Assembly: GCA_024803745.1 (NCBI GenBank)
Contig: JANJXV010000152.1
Coordinates: 2,035,501-2,099,500 of the forward strand
Length of the DNA: 64,000 nt
Source of the DNA: Megascapheus bottae
Taxonomy: Eukaryota > Chordata > Mammalia > Rodentia > Geomyidae
Reading direction: 5' to 3'
Position numbers and translations under genes: made by a program. Shown piece after piece: positions 28,195 through 38,124 of this stretch. Below the pieces are notes generated by a model. The model was given only the letters and a program-made list of their open reading frames with translations. It searched no databases and was not told the origin of the DNA. How positions within the stretch are numbered: position 1 is the stretch's first letter; each line of letters begins with the position of its first letter.

Positions 28195-29505
28195 CTAGGC
28201 CAAAGGGGCGCCCCTGGAAAGGAAAGGCCTGACCGGGAAGTGGATGGAGCCGGTGGGGTATCTCCAGAGAAGGCACTTCCTAGCCACGTTCAAGAAAGTC
28301 GCGGTCCCGTGGTCGAGATCCAGAAAGACCCCCACCCTCCCCAGAGGCCGCTCTAGGTAGTGATGGCGCAGAGGTGAGGTTGTAAAGAGGCCGGCTGGGT
28401 GGGAGCCTTCCACCCAGAAGAGGACGAAAAGGTCGTGGTCGGAGGCCCTTGGAGGGAATCCGGCCGGATTCCCGCAGACTCCCACCGCCCAGGAGGAAGA
28501 GTCGTCCGGGCTGAGCTCCCAGTAGTGTCGGCCGGCGCTGAAGACCTGGGCGCCAAGCGCGACCTGGTGGCCGGCTTCTTCCTCCCTGGAAGCTGCCAGC
28601 AGAGGTGGGCTCGGCGTCCAGGGGCCGAAGGACACCTCTACTCGGTACGGGCTGAGGCTCTCCACCAGCCCGCGGATTCTAGGGGGGCCGAGCAACGGCT
28701 CCAGGGTCTGGGGCTGGAAGAGCAAGGCGCACTCTCCCAGCTCCAGGCCGTCCCTGAAGTCCTGGAGGAGCTCCACATCCGGCTTTTGGTAGGCCCTCAT
28801 CAGCTCCTGGTACACGCTCCTGAGGTGACCCTGTTCCTCGAGCAGGTGCCCCTCGGTTGTCTGGAGTTGCGCTGAGGTCCTCCTTCCTAGGTCGAGCAGT
28901 AACTCTTGGGCAAATCGCCTGTCCCCCTCCCGGAGACCAGGCTGCCCCGGGGTGGCATAAAACGCCTCGGTCATCGTCCGGTGCAGGTGCAGAAACCAAC
29001 CCCACCGGCTCATGATCTCCCTCTGCTCCTCCACCTTCCTCTGGGTCTCTTCTTTCCTCTCCCACAAAGTCTCCATGAGCTGTAAGATGGCCTCCCGCCT
29101 GTGGGCGGCTGCGCGCTCCACGGGCTGGTGCCGGTGAGCCCGGTGCTCCGGGGCCTGGGAGCAGAGCCCGCAGAGCGGGCTCTCGTCCTCCTCGCAGAAC
29201 ATCTGCTTTGGCTCGCCGTGGGTCCCACACCTGTGCTCCCGGGAGCTCAGGAACCCGCGGAGGCCGGCCTTCCGCACCAGGGAGACCACACTGCCCAGCA
29301 CCACGTTGGATCTCGGCTCTCCTCGCTGGGAGGGCTCCCTGCAGGCAGGGCACCTGGCCGGGGTCGTGGCATCTTCCCAGGCCAGGCGGAGACACGGGCG
29401 ACAGAAAGTGTGGCCGCACTGGACGGTGACCGGGACCATCAGGGTGTCCAGGCAGATGGGGCATCTCACCTCCTCCTGGAAGGCTCGGGCCAGCTCAGCT
29501 TCCAT
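28195..29505 (-). CDS. TRIM43: TRIM43-like E3 ligase, copy 12
   Basis: Full-length copy with the common protein sequence. The P352 codon is CCA (CCCTTGG on the plus strand near 28449), otherwise seen only in copy 6, although copies 6 and 12 are not positional counterparts. That pattern suggests short-tract gene conversion or recurrent CpG decay. Confidence 0.88.
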   Translation of the reverse strand: MEAELARAFQEEVRCPICLDTLMVPVTVQCGHTFCRPCLRLAWEDATTPARCPACREPSQRGEPRSNVVLGSVVSLVRKAGLRGFLSSREHRCGTHGEPKQMFCEEDESPLCGLCSQAPEHRAHRHQPVERAAAHRREAILQLMETLWERKEETQRKVEEQREIMSRWGWFLHLHRTMTEAFYATPGQPGLREGDRRFAQELLLDLGRRTSAQLQTTEGHLLEEQGHLRSVYQELMRAYQKPDVELLQDFRDGLELGECALLFQPQTLEPLLGPPRIRGLVESLSPYRVEVSFGPWTPSPPLLAASREEEAGHQVALGAQVFSAGRHYWELSPDDSSSWAVGVCGNPAGFPPRASDHDLFVLFWVEGSHPAGLFTTSPLRHHYLERPLGRVGVFLDLDHGTATFLNVARKCLLWRYPTGSIHFPVRPFLSRGAPLA

Positions 29506-30676
29506 CTTCGCCCTTCAGAGAGCGCGGAAAACGGCCCCAAGGGCAGGTTCTCCCGCACGGATCCTCAGCACGCACCGCACCGGTAGGCCAGTTGGGAGCG
29601 CCGTCCAGCCGTCCGGACCAGTGGCTGCAGCGGGATCTTCTCCACACAGGGAGGCCAGGAAGTGGCGCGCGGCCTTTTATCGACCTGGGCGGGGGGCGGA
29701 GCCAGGGCAGGGCTTTGCGCCTGCGTGCCAGGACACCTGCTGACGGTCAGGCCACCCGCCTGCACGTGCAGGCAGGGGGCCAGGGGGCCAGGGGCGGGCA
29801 GGCCCCGTCCCCTCCGACACCCCCCCGCCTGCACCTGCCAGCTTTGGGAACGGGAACGTGGCCTCACCAGTTGCTCCAGCCAGGACTGGCGCCCTCCCTC
29901 CTGTACAGCTGGCGCTCCTGCTGCTGCTGCTGCTACTGCAGCTGCCGCGGACTCCTTGTTGGTTTGTTCCCCTCAGGCACACTCTCTCCCAGAGCCCTCT
30001 GACTGTGTGAGGGGGGAGGGGCCGGGCGAGGGGGAGCCACAGAACCCGAGGGCGCAAGGGTGATCCAAGGCGACCGACCCAGCCACACGCGGGACGCCAA
30101 GTGCGAACGCCGAGGGAATGGAAGAGGTCGGGGAGGGGGTGGGGGGAGGAGGGGGGGGAGGCGGCTGAAGGTGGGGGTTGGGGAGGGAGCCGGGGAGGAT
30201 CAGGATGCCAGAGAGAGCAAGACGAAGGAGGGACTGGGGAGCACCTGCAGCCCAAGGCCCTCACTTCCGGTCCCGAGGTGCCCGCCGACCTCCATCCCTT
30301 GGTAGGTCTTTAAGGCTGCCCATGGTGGTCTCCCCCCAGGCCTCTGTGGGTGGCGAGAACCACGCCCCCACCGGGCTCCCACCGGGAAGCAGAGCGGGGC
30401 AGAGGGGGGGACGCCAAGAGGGAACCGCAGACCCACCGGCAGACCCGACCCGGGACCCGACCCGGGACCACGGACACCCGTGGCCTGGCCTCGAGGCCCC
30501 CGAGGCGGTCCAGGTGGGGTGGCTTCCCCAGGGCCCGCCTCGAAACCAGGAGGGCAGACCCCACCTGCCCCAGAGCGGCGCCGAGAGGGGCCCCCCCGGC
30601 GGGCCTGACCGGACCTGCCCTGCTCCCTCCCCCGGGTCTGGAGGGTCCTGGAGAGTCCCGGGCCCGGGCTCTTTCC
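29506..30676. other. Spacer between copies 12 and 13
   Basis: 1171 bases. CCGACACCC in the C run and GGGAGGATCAGG beside the G-rich tract are private to this spacer. Confidence 0.85.
29674..29773 (-). promoter_or_regulatory. Promoter block of copy 12
   Basis: GATAAAAG at 29674-29681 and CACGTG palindrome at 29758-29773. Confidence 0.6.
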
Positions 30677-31987
30677 CTAGGCCAAAGGGGCGCCCCTGGA
30701 AAGGAAAAGCCTGACCGGGAAGTGGATGGAGCCGGTGGGGTATCTCCAGAGAAGGCACTTCCTAGCCACGTTCAAGAAAGTCGCGGTCCCGTGGTCGAGA
30801 TCCAGAAAGACCCCCACCCTCCCCAGAGGCCGCTCTAGGTAGTGATGGCGCAGAGGTGAGGTTGTAAAGAGGCCGGCTGGGTGGGAGCCTTCCACCCAGA
30901 AGAGGACGAAAAGGTCGTGGTCGGAGGCCCTCGGAGGGAATCCGGCCGGATTCCCGCAGACTCCCACCGCCCAGGAGGAAGAGTCGTCCGGGCTGAGCTC
31001 CCAGTAGTGTCGGCCGGCGCTGAAGACCTGGGCGCCAAGCGCGACCTGGTGGCCGGCTTCTTCCTCCCTGGAAGCTGCCAGCAGAGGTGGGCTCGGCGTC
31101 CAGGGGCCGAAGGACACCTCTACTCGGTACGGGCTGAGGCTCTCCAACAGCCCGCGGATTCTAGGGGGGCCGAGCAACGGCTCCAGGGTCTGGGGCTGGA
31201 AGAGCAAGGCGCACTCTCCCAGCTCCAGGCCGTCCCTGAAGTCCTGGAGGAGCTCCACATCCGGCTTTTGGTAGGCCCTCATCAGCTCCTGGTACACGCT
31301 CCTGAGGTGACCCTGTTCCTCGAGCAGGTGCCCCTCGGTTGTCTGGAGTTGCGCTGAGGTCCTCCTTCCTAGGTCGAGCAGTAACTCTTGGGCAAATCGC
31401 CTGTCCCCCTCCCGGAGATCAGGCTGCCCCGGGGTGGCATAAAACGCCTCGGTCATCGTCCGGTGCAGGTGCAGAAACCAACCCCACCGGCTCATGATCT
31501 CCCTCTGCTCCTCCACCTTCCTCTGGGTCTCTTCTTTCCTCTCCCACAAAGTCTCCATGAGCTGTAAGATGGCCTCCCGCCTGTGGGCGGCTGCGCGCTC
31601 CACGGGCTGGTGCCGGTGAGCCCGGTGCTCCGGGGCCTGGGAGCAGAGCCCGCAGAGCGGGCTCTCGTCCTCCTCGCAGAACATCTGCTTTGGCTCGCCG
31701 TGGGTCCCACACCTGTGCTCGCGGGAGCTCAGGAACCCGCGGAGGCCGGCCTTCCGCACCAGGGAGACCACACTGCCCAGCACCACGTTGGATCTCGGCT
31801 CTCCTCGCTGGGAGGGCTCCCTGCAGGCAGGGCACCTGGCCGGGGTCGTGGCGTCTTCCCAGGCCAGGCGGAGACACGGGCGACAGAAAGTGTGGCCGCA
31901 CTGGACGGTGACCGGGACCATCAGGGTGTCCAGGCAGATGGGGCATCTCACCTCCTCCTGGAAGGCTCGGGCCAGCTCAGCTTCCAT
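30677..31987 (-). CDS. TRIM43: TRIM43-like E3 ligase, copy 13 (G190D, V281L, P427L)
   Basis: Full-length copy and one of the most changed proteins of the array: G190D in the coiled-coil region, V281L just before the SPRY domain, and P427L near the C terminus. P427L, CGC at R89, GAC at D45 and the right-hand promoter ally it with copies 2 and 15, but H121 is retained. It is therefore a relative of copy 2 from before, or without, the B-box change. G190D and V281L occur nowhere else. Confidence 0.88.
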   Translation of the reverse strand: MEAELARAFQEEVRCPICLDTLMVPVTVQCGHTFCRPCLRLAWEDATTPARCPACREPSQRGEPRSNVVLGSVVSLVRKAGLRGFLSSREHRCGTHGEPKQMFCEEDESPLCGLCSQAPEHRAHRHQPVERAAAHRREAILQLMETLWERKEETQRKVEEQREIMSRWGWFLHLHRTMTEAFYATPGQPDLREGDRRFAQELLLDLGRRTSAQLQTTEGHLLEEQGHLRSVYQELMRAYQKPDVELLQDFRDGLELGECALLFQPQTLEPLLGPPRIRGLLESLSPYRVEVSFGPWTPSPPLLAASREEEAGHQVALGAQVFSAGRHYWELSPDDSSSWAVGVCGNPAGFPPRASDHDLFVLFWVEGSHPAGLFTTSPLRHHYLERPLGRVGVFLDLDHGTATFLNVARKCLLWRYPTGSIHFPVRLFLSRGAPLA

Positions 31988-33159
31988 CTTCGCCCTTCAG
32001 AGAGCGCGGAAAACGGCCCCAAGGGCAGGTTCTCCCGCACGGATCCTCAGCACGCACCGCACCGGTAGGCCAGTTGGGAGCGCCGTCCAGCCGTCCGGAC
32101 CAGTGGCTGCAGGGGGATCTTCTCCACACAGGGAGGCCAGGAAGTGGCGCGCGGCCTTTTATCGACCTGGGCGGGGGGCGGAGCCAGGGCAGGGCTTTGC
32201 GCCTGCGTGCCAGGACACCTGCTGACGGTCAGGCCACCCGCCTGCACGTGCAGGCAGGGGGCCAGGGGGCCAGGGGCGGGCAGGCCCCGCCCCCTCCGAC
32301 CCTCCCCCCGCCTGCACCTGCCAGCTTTGGGAACGGGAACGTGGCCTCACCAGTTGCTCCAGCCAGGACTGGCGCCCTCCCTCCTGTACAGCTGGCGCTC
32401 CTGCTGCTGCTGCTGCTACTGCAGCTGCCGCGGACTCCTTGTTGGTTTGTTCCCCTCAGGCACACTCTCTCCCAGAGCCCTCTGACTGTGTGAGGGGGGA
32501 GGGGCCGGGCGAGGGGGAGCCACAGAACCCGAGGGCGCAAGGGTGATCCAAGGCGACCGACCCAGCCACACGCGGGACGCCAAGTGCGAACGCCGAGGGA
32601 ATGGAAGAGGTCGGGGAGGGGGGTGGGGGGAGGAGGGGGGGGAGGCGGCTGAAGGTGGGGGTTGGGGAGGGAGCCGGGGAGGGCCAGGATGCCAGAGAGA
32701 GCAAGACGAAGGAGGGACTGGGGAGCACCTGCAGCCCAAGGCCCTCACTTCCGGTCCCGAGGTGCCCGCCGACCTCCATCCCTTGGTAGGTCTTTAAGGC
32801 TGCCCATGGTGGTCTCCCCCCAGGCCTCTGTGGGTGGCGAGAACCACGCCCCCACCGGGCTCCCACCGGGAAGCAGAGCGGGGCAGAGGGGGGGACGCCA
32901 AGAGGGAACCGCAGACCAACCGGCAGACCCGACCCGGGATCCGACCCGGGACCACGGACACGCGTGGCCTGGCCTCGAGGCCCCCGAGGCGGTCCAGGTG
33001 GGGTGGCTTCCCCAGGGCCCGCCTCGAAACCAGGAGGGCAGACCCCACCTGCCCCAGAGCGGCGCCGAGAGGGGCCCCCCGGCGGGCCTGACCGGACCTG
33101 CCCTGCTCCCTCCCCCGGGTCTGGACGGTCCTGGAGGGTCCCGGGCCCGGGCTCTTTCC
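31988..33159. other. Spacer between copies 13 and 14
   Basis: 1172 bases, same type as spacers 2/3 and 15/16 (CCGACCCTCC, GGGATCCGAC, CACGCGTGG). With the 3' half of gene 14 it extends the match to unit 3. Confidence 0.85.
32156..32255 (-). promoter_or_regulatory. Promoter block of copy 13
   Basis: GATAAAAG at 32156-32163 and CACGTG palindrome at 32240-32255; leader CAGGGGGATC as in copies 2 and 15. Confidence 0.6.
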
Positions 33160-34470
33160 CTAGGCCAAAGGGGCGCCCCTGGAAAGGAAAGGCCTGACCG
33201 GGAAGTGGATGGAGCCGGTGGGGTATCTCCAGAGAAGGCACTTCCTAGCCACGTTCAAGAAAGTCGCGGTCCCGTGGTCGAGATCCAGAAAGACCCCCAC
33301 CCTCCCCAGAGGCCGCTCTAGGTAGTGATGGCGCAGAGGTGAGGTTGTAAAGAGGCCGGCTGGGTGGGAGCCTTCCACCCAGAAGAGGACGAAAAGGTCG
33401 TGGTCGGAGGCCCTCGGAGGGAATCCGGCCGGATTCCCGCAGACTCCCACCGCCCAGGAGGAAGAGTCGTCCGGGCTGAGCTCCCAGTAGTGTCGGCCGG
33501 CGCTGAAGATCTGGGCGCCAAGCGCGACCTGGTGGCCGGCTTCTTCCTCCCTGGAAGCTGCCAGCAGAGGTGGGCTCGGCGTCCAGGGGCTGAAGGACAC
33601 CTCTACTCGGTACGGGCTGAGGCTCTCCACCAGCCCGCGGATTCTAGGGGGGCCGAGCAACGGCTCCAGGGTCTGGGGCTGGAAGAGCAAGGCGCACTCT
33701 CCCAGCTCCAGGCCGTCCCTGAAGTCCTGGAGGAGCTCCACATCCGGCTTTTGGTAGGCCCTCATCAGCTCCTGGTACACGCTCCTGAGGTGACCCTGTT
33801 CCTCGAGCAGGTGCCCCTCGGTTGTCTGGAGTTGCGCTGAGGTCCTCCTTCCTAGGTCGAGCAGTAACTCTTGGGCAAATCGCCTGTCCCCCTCCCGGAG
33901 ACCAGGCTGCCCCGGGGTGGCATAAAACGCCTCGGTCATCGTCCGGTGCAGGTGCAGAAACCAACCCCACCGGCTCATGATCTCCCTCTGCTCCTCCACC
34001 TTCCTCTGGGTCTCTTCTTTCCTCTCCCACAAAGTCTCCATGAGCTGTAAGATGGCCTCCCGCCTGTGGGCGGCTGCGCGCTCCACGGGCTGGTGCCGGT
34101 GAGCCCGGTGCTCCGGGGCCTGGGAGCAGAGCCCGCAGAGCGGGCTCTCGTCCTCCTCGCAGAACATCTGCTTTGGCTCGCCGTGGGTCCCACACCTGTG
34201 CTCGCGGGAGCTCAGGAACCCGCGGAGGCCGGCCTTCCGCACCAGGGAGACCACACTGCCCAGCACCACGTTGGATCTCGGCTCTCCTCGCTGGGAGGGC
34301 TCCCTGCAGGCAGGGCACCTGGCCGGGGTCGTGGCATCTTCCCAGGCCAGGCGGAGACACGGGCGACAGAAAGTGTGGCCGCACTGGACGGTGACCGGGA
34401 CCATCAGGGTGTCCAGGCAGATGGGGCATCTCACCTCCTCCTGGAAGGCTCGGGCCAGCTCAGCTTCCAT
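33160..34470 (-). CDS. TRIM43: TRIM43-like E3 ligase, copy 14 (chimeric gene)
   Basis: Full-length copy whose two halves have different relatives. The 3' half and 3' spacer match copy 3, including V321I (33508-33510). The 5' half matches copy 1 (CGC at R89, S72, G81) and runs into the spacer that pairs with the one between copies 1 and 2. The switch lies between about 33511 and 34204. A private change, G294S (33589-33591), sits at the start of the PRY-SPRY region. The fusion is in frame and all domain motifs remain. Confidence 0.88.
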   Translation of the reverse strand: MEAELARAFQEEVRCPICLDTLMVPVTVQCGHTFCRPCLRLAWEDATTPARCPACREPSQRGEPRSNVVLGSVVSLVRKAGLRGFLSSREHRCGTHGEPKQMFCEEDESPLCGLCSQAPEHRAHRHQPVERAAAHRREAILQLMETLWERKEETQRKVEEQREIMSRWGWFLHLHRTMTEAFYATPGQPGLREGDRRFAQELLLDLGRRTSAQLQTTEGHLLEEQGHLRSVYQELMRAYQKPDVELLQDFRDGLELGECALLFQPQTLEPLLGPPRIRGLVESLSPYRVEVSFSPWTPSPPLLAASREEEAGHQVALGAQIFSAGRHYWELSPDDSSSWAVGVCGNPAGFPPRASDHDLFVLFWVEGSHPAGLFTTSPLRHHYLERPLGRVGVFLDLDHGTATFLNVARKCLLWRYPTGSIHFPVRPFLSRGAPLA

Positions 34471-35641
34471 CTTCGCCCTTCAGAGAGCGCGGAAAACGGC
34501 CCCAAGGGCAGGTTCTCCCGCACGGATCCTCAGCACGCACCGCACCGGTAGGCCAGTTGGGAGCGCCGTCCAGCCGTCCGGACCAGTGGCTGCAGCGGGA
34601 TCTTCTCCACACAGGGAGGCCAGGAAGTGGCGCGCGGCCTTTTATCGACCTGGGCGGGGGGCGGAGCCAGGGCAGGGCTTTGCGCCTGCGTGCCAGGACA
34701 CCTGCTGACGGTCAGGCCACCCGCCTGCACATGCAGGCAGGGGGCCAGGGGGCCAGGGGCGGGCAGGCCCCGCCCCCTCCCCCCCCCCCGGCCTGCACCT
34801 GCCAGCTTTGGGAACGGGAACGTGGCCTCACCAGTTGCTCCAGCCAGGACTGGCGCCCTCCCTCCTGTACAGCTGGCGCTCCTGCTGCTGCTGCTGCTAC
34901 TGCAGCTGCCGCGGACTCCTTGTTGGTTTGTTCCCCTCAGGCACACTCTCTCCCAGAGCCCTCTGACTGTGTGAGGGGGGAGGGGCCGGGCGAGGGGGAG
35001 CCACAGAACCCGAGGGCGCAAGGGTGATCCAAGGCGACCGACCCAGCCACACGCGGGACGCCAAGTGCGAACGCCGAGGGAATGGAAGAGGTCGGGGAGG
35101 GGGGTGGGGGGAGGAGGGGGGGGAGGCGGCTGAAGGTGGGGGTTGGGGAGGGAGCCGGGGAGGGCCAGGATGCCAGAGAGAGCAAGACGAAGGAGGGACT
35201 GGGGAGCACCTGCAGCCCAAGGCCCTCACTTCCGGTCCCGAGGTGCCCGCCGACCTCCATCCCTTGGTAGGTCTTTAAGGCTGCCCATGGTGGTCTCCCC
35301 CCAGGCCTCTGTGGGTGGCGAGAACCACGCCCCCACCGGGCTCCCACCGGGAAGCAGAGCGGGGCAGAGGGGGGGACGCCAAGAGGGAACCGCAGACCAA
35401 CCGGCAGACCCGACCCGGGACCCGACCCGGGACCACGGACACCCGTGGCCTGGCCTCGAGGCCCCCGAGGCGGTCCAGGTGGGGTGGCTTCCCCAAGGCC
35501 CGCCTCGAAACCAGGAGGGCAGACCCCACCTGCCCCAGAGCGGCGCCGAGAGGGGCCCCCCCGGCGGGCCTGACCGGACCTGCCCTGCTCCCTCCCCCGG
35601 GTCTGGAGGGTCCTGGAGAGTCCCGGGCCCGGGCTCTTTCC
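34471..35641. other. Spacer between copies 14 and 15
   Basis: 1171 bases, counterpart of spacer 1/2 including CCGGCCTGC; one C shorter. CCCCAAGGCC near 35492 is private. Confidence 0.85.
34639..34738 (-). promoter_or_regulatory. Promoter block of copy 14
   Basis: GATAAAAG at 34639-34646 and CACATG palindrome at 34723-34738, as in copy 1. Confidence 0.6.
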
Positions 35642-36952
35642 CTAGGCCAAAGGGGCGCCCCTGGAAAGGAAAAGCCTGACCGGGAAGTGGATGGAGCCGG
35701 TGGGGTATCTCCAGAGAAGGCACTTCCTAGCCACGTTCAAGAAAGTCGCGGTCCCGTGGTCGAGATCCAGAAAGACCCCCACCCTCCCCAGAGGCCGCTC
35801 TAGGTAGTGATGGCGCAGAGGTGAGGTTGTAAAGAGGCCGGCTGGGTGGGAGCCTTCCACCCAGAAGAGGACGAAAAGGTCGTGGTCGGAGGCCCTCGGA
35901 GGGAATCCGGCCGGATTCCCGCAGACTCCCACCGCCCAGGAGGAAGAGTCGTCCGGGCTGAGCTCCCAGTAGTGTCGGCCGGCGCTGAAGACCTGGGCGC
36001 CAAGCGCGACCTGGTGGCCGGCTTCTTCCTCCCTGGAAGCTGCCAGCAGAGGTGGGCTCGGCGTCCAGGGGCCGAAGGACACCTCTACTCGGTACGGGCT
36101 GAGGCTCTCCACCAGCCCGCGGATTCTAGGGGGGCCGAGCAACGGCTCCAGGGTCTGGGGCTGGAAGAGCAAGGCGCACTCTCCCAGCTCCAGGCCGTCC
36201 CTGAAGTCCTGGAGGAGCTCCACATCCGGCTTTTGGTAGGCCCTCATCAGCTCCTGGTACACGCTCCTGAGGTGACCCTGTTCCTCGAGCAGGTGCCCCT
36301 CGGTTGTCTGGAGTTGCGCTGAGGTCCTCCTTCCTAGGTCGAGCAGTAACTCTTGGGCAAATCGCCTGTCCCCCTCCCGGAGACCAGGCTGCCCCGGGGT
36401 GGCATAAAACGCCTCGGTCATCGTCCGGTGCAGGTGCAGAAACCAACCCCACCGGCTCATGATCTCCCTCTGCTCCTCCACCTTCCTCTGGGTCTCTTCT
36501 TTCCTCTCCCACAAAGTCTCCATGAGCTGTAAGATGGCCTCCCGCCTGTGGGCGGCTGCGCGCTCCACGGGCTGGTGCCGGTGAGCCCGGTCCTCCGGGG
36601 CCTGGGAGCAGAGCCCGCAGAGCGGGCTCTCGTCCTCCTCGCAGAACATCTGCTTTGGCTCGCCGTGGGTCCCACACCTGTGCTCGCGGGAGCTCAGGAA
36701 CCCGCGGAGGCCGGCCTTCCGCACCAGGGAGACCACACTGCCCAGCACCACGTTGGATCTCGGCTCTCCTCGCTGGGAGGGCTCCCTGCAGGCAGGGCAC
36801 CTGGCCGGGGTCGTGGCGTCTTCCCAGGCCAGGCGGAGACACGGGCGACAGAAAGTGTGGCCGCACTGGACGGTGACCGGGACCATCAGGGTGTCCAGGC
36901 AGATGGGGCATCTCACCTCCTCCTGGAAGGCTCGGGCCAGCTCAGCTTCCAT
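35642..36952 (-). CDS. TRIM43: TRIM43-like E3 ligase, copy 15 (B-box H121D)
   Basis: Duplicate of copy 2: it carries H121D (36590-36592), P427L, CGC at R89 and GAC at D45. The predicted protein is the same as that of copy 2 as far as I can see. Two copies with the changed zinc ligand thus stand 13 units apart within the window. Confidence 0.87.
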   Translation of the reverse strand: MEAELARAFQEEVRCPICLDTLMVPVTVQCGHTFCRPCLRLAWEDATTPARCPACREPSQRGEPRSNVVLGSVVSLVRKAGLRGFLSSREHRCGTHGEPKQMFCEEDESPLCGLCSQAPEDRAHRHQPVERAAAHRREAILQLMETLWERKEETQRKVEEQREIMSRWGWFLHLHRTMTEAFYATPGQPGLREGDRRFAQELLLDLGRRTSAQLQTTEGHLLEEQGHLRSVYQELMRAYQKPDVELLQDFRDGLELGECALLFQPQTLEPLLGPPRIRGLVESLSPYRVEVSFGPWTPSPPLLAASREEEAGHQVALGAQVFSAGRHYWELSPDDSSSWAVGVCGNPAGFPPRASDHDLFVLFWVEGSHPAGLFTTSPLRHHYLERPLGRVGVFLDLDHGTATFLNVARKCLLWRYPTGSIHFPVRLFLSRGAPLA

Positions 36953-38124
36953 CTTCGCCCTTCAGAGAGCGCGGAAAACGGCCCCAAGGGCAGGTTCTCC
37001 CGCACGGATCCTCAGCACGCACCGCACCGGTAGGCCAGTTGGGAGCGCCGTCCAGCCGTCCGGACCAGTGGCTGCAGGGGGATCTTCTCCACACAGGGAG
37101 GCCAGGAAGTGGCGCGCGGCCTTTTATCGACCTGGGCGGGGGGCGGAGCCAGGGCAGGGCTTTGCGCCTGCGCGCCAGGACACCTGCTGACGGTCAGGCC
37201 ACCCGCCTGCACGTGCAGGCAGGGGGCCAGGGGGCCAGGGGCGGGCAGGCCCCGCCCCCTCCGACCCTCCCCCCGCCTGCACCTGCCAGCTTTGGGAACG
37301 GGAACGTGGCCTCACCAGTTGCTCCAGCCAGGACTGGCGCCCTCCCTCCTGTACAGCTGGCGCTCCTGCTGCTGCTGCTGCTACTGCAGCTGCCGCGGAC
37401 TCCTTGTTGGTTTGTTCCCCTCAGGCACACTCTCTCCCAGAGCCCTCTGACTGTGTGAGGGGGGAGGGGCCGGGCGAGGGGGAGCCACAGAACCGGAGGG
37501 CGCAAGGGTGATCCAAGGCGACCGACCCAGCCACACGCGGGACGCCAAGTGCGAACGCCGAGGGAATGGAAGAGGTCGGGGAGGGGGGTGGGGGGAGGAG
37601 GGGGGGGAGGCGGCTGAAGGTGGGGGTTGGGGAGGGAGCCGGGGAGGGCCAGGATGCCAGAGAGAGCAAGACGAAGGAGGGACTGGGGAGCACCTGCAGC
37701 CCAAGGCCCTCACTTCCGGTCCCGAGGTGCCCGCCGACCTCCATCCCTTGGTAGGTCTTTAAGGCTGCCCATGGTGGTCTCCCCCCAGGCCTCTGTGGGT
37801 GGCGAGAACCACGCCCCCACCGGGCTCCCACCGGGAAGCAGAGCGGGGCAGAGGGGGGGACGCCAAGAGGGAACCGCAGACCAACCGGCAGACCCGACCC
37901 GGGATCCGACCCGGGACCACGGACACGCGTGGCCTGGCCTCGAGGCCCCCGAGGCGGTCCAGGTGGGGTGGCTTCCCCAGGGCCCGCCTCGAAACCAGGA
38001 GGGCAGACCCCACCTGCCCCAGAGCGGCGCCGAGAGGGGCCCCCCGGCGGGCCTGACCGGACCTGCCCTGCTCCCTCCCCCGGGTCTGGACGGTCCTGGA
38101 GGGTCCCGGGCCCGGGCTCTTTCC
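36953..38124. other. Spacer between copies 15 and 16
   Basis: 1172 bases, counterpart of spacer 2/3. Private changes are CTGCGCGCC near 37168 and AGAACCGGAGG near 37490. Confidence 0.85.
37121..37220 (-). promoter_or_regulatory. Promoter block of copy 15
   Basis: GATAAAAG at 37121-37128 and CACGTG palindrome at 37205-37220. A private T-to-C change gives TGCGCCTGCGCG near 37165, a closer match to the NRF1 consensus than in the other copies. Confidence 0.6.
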
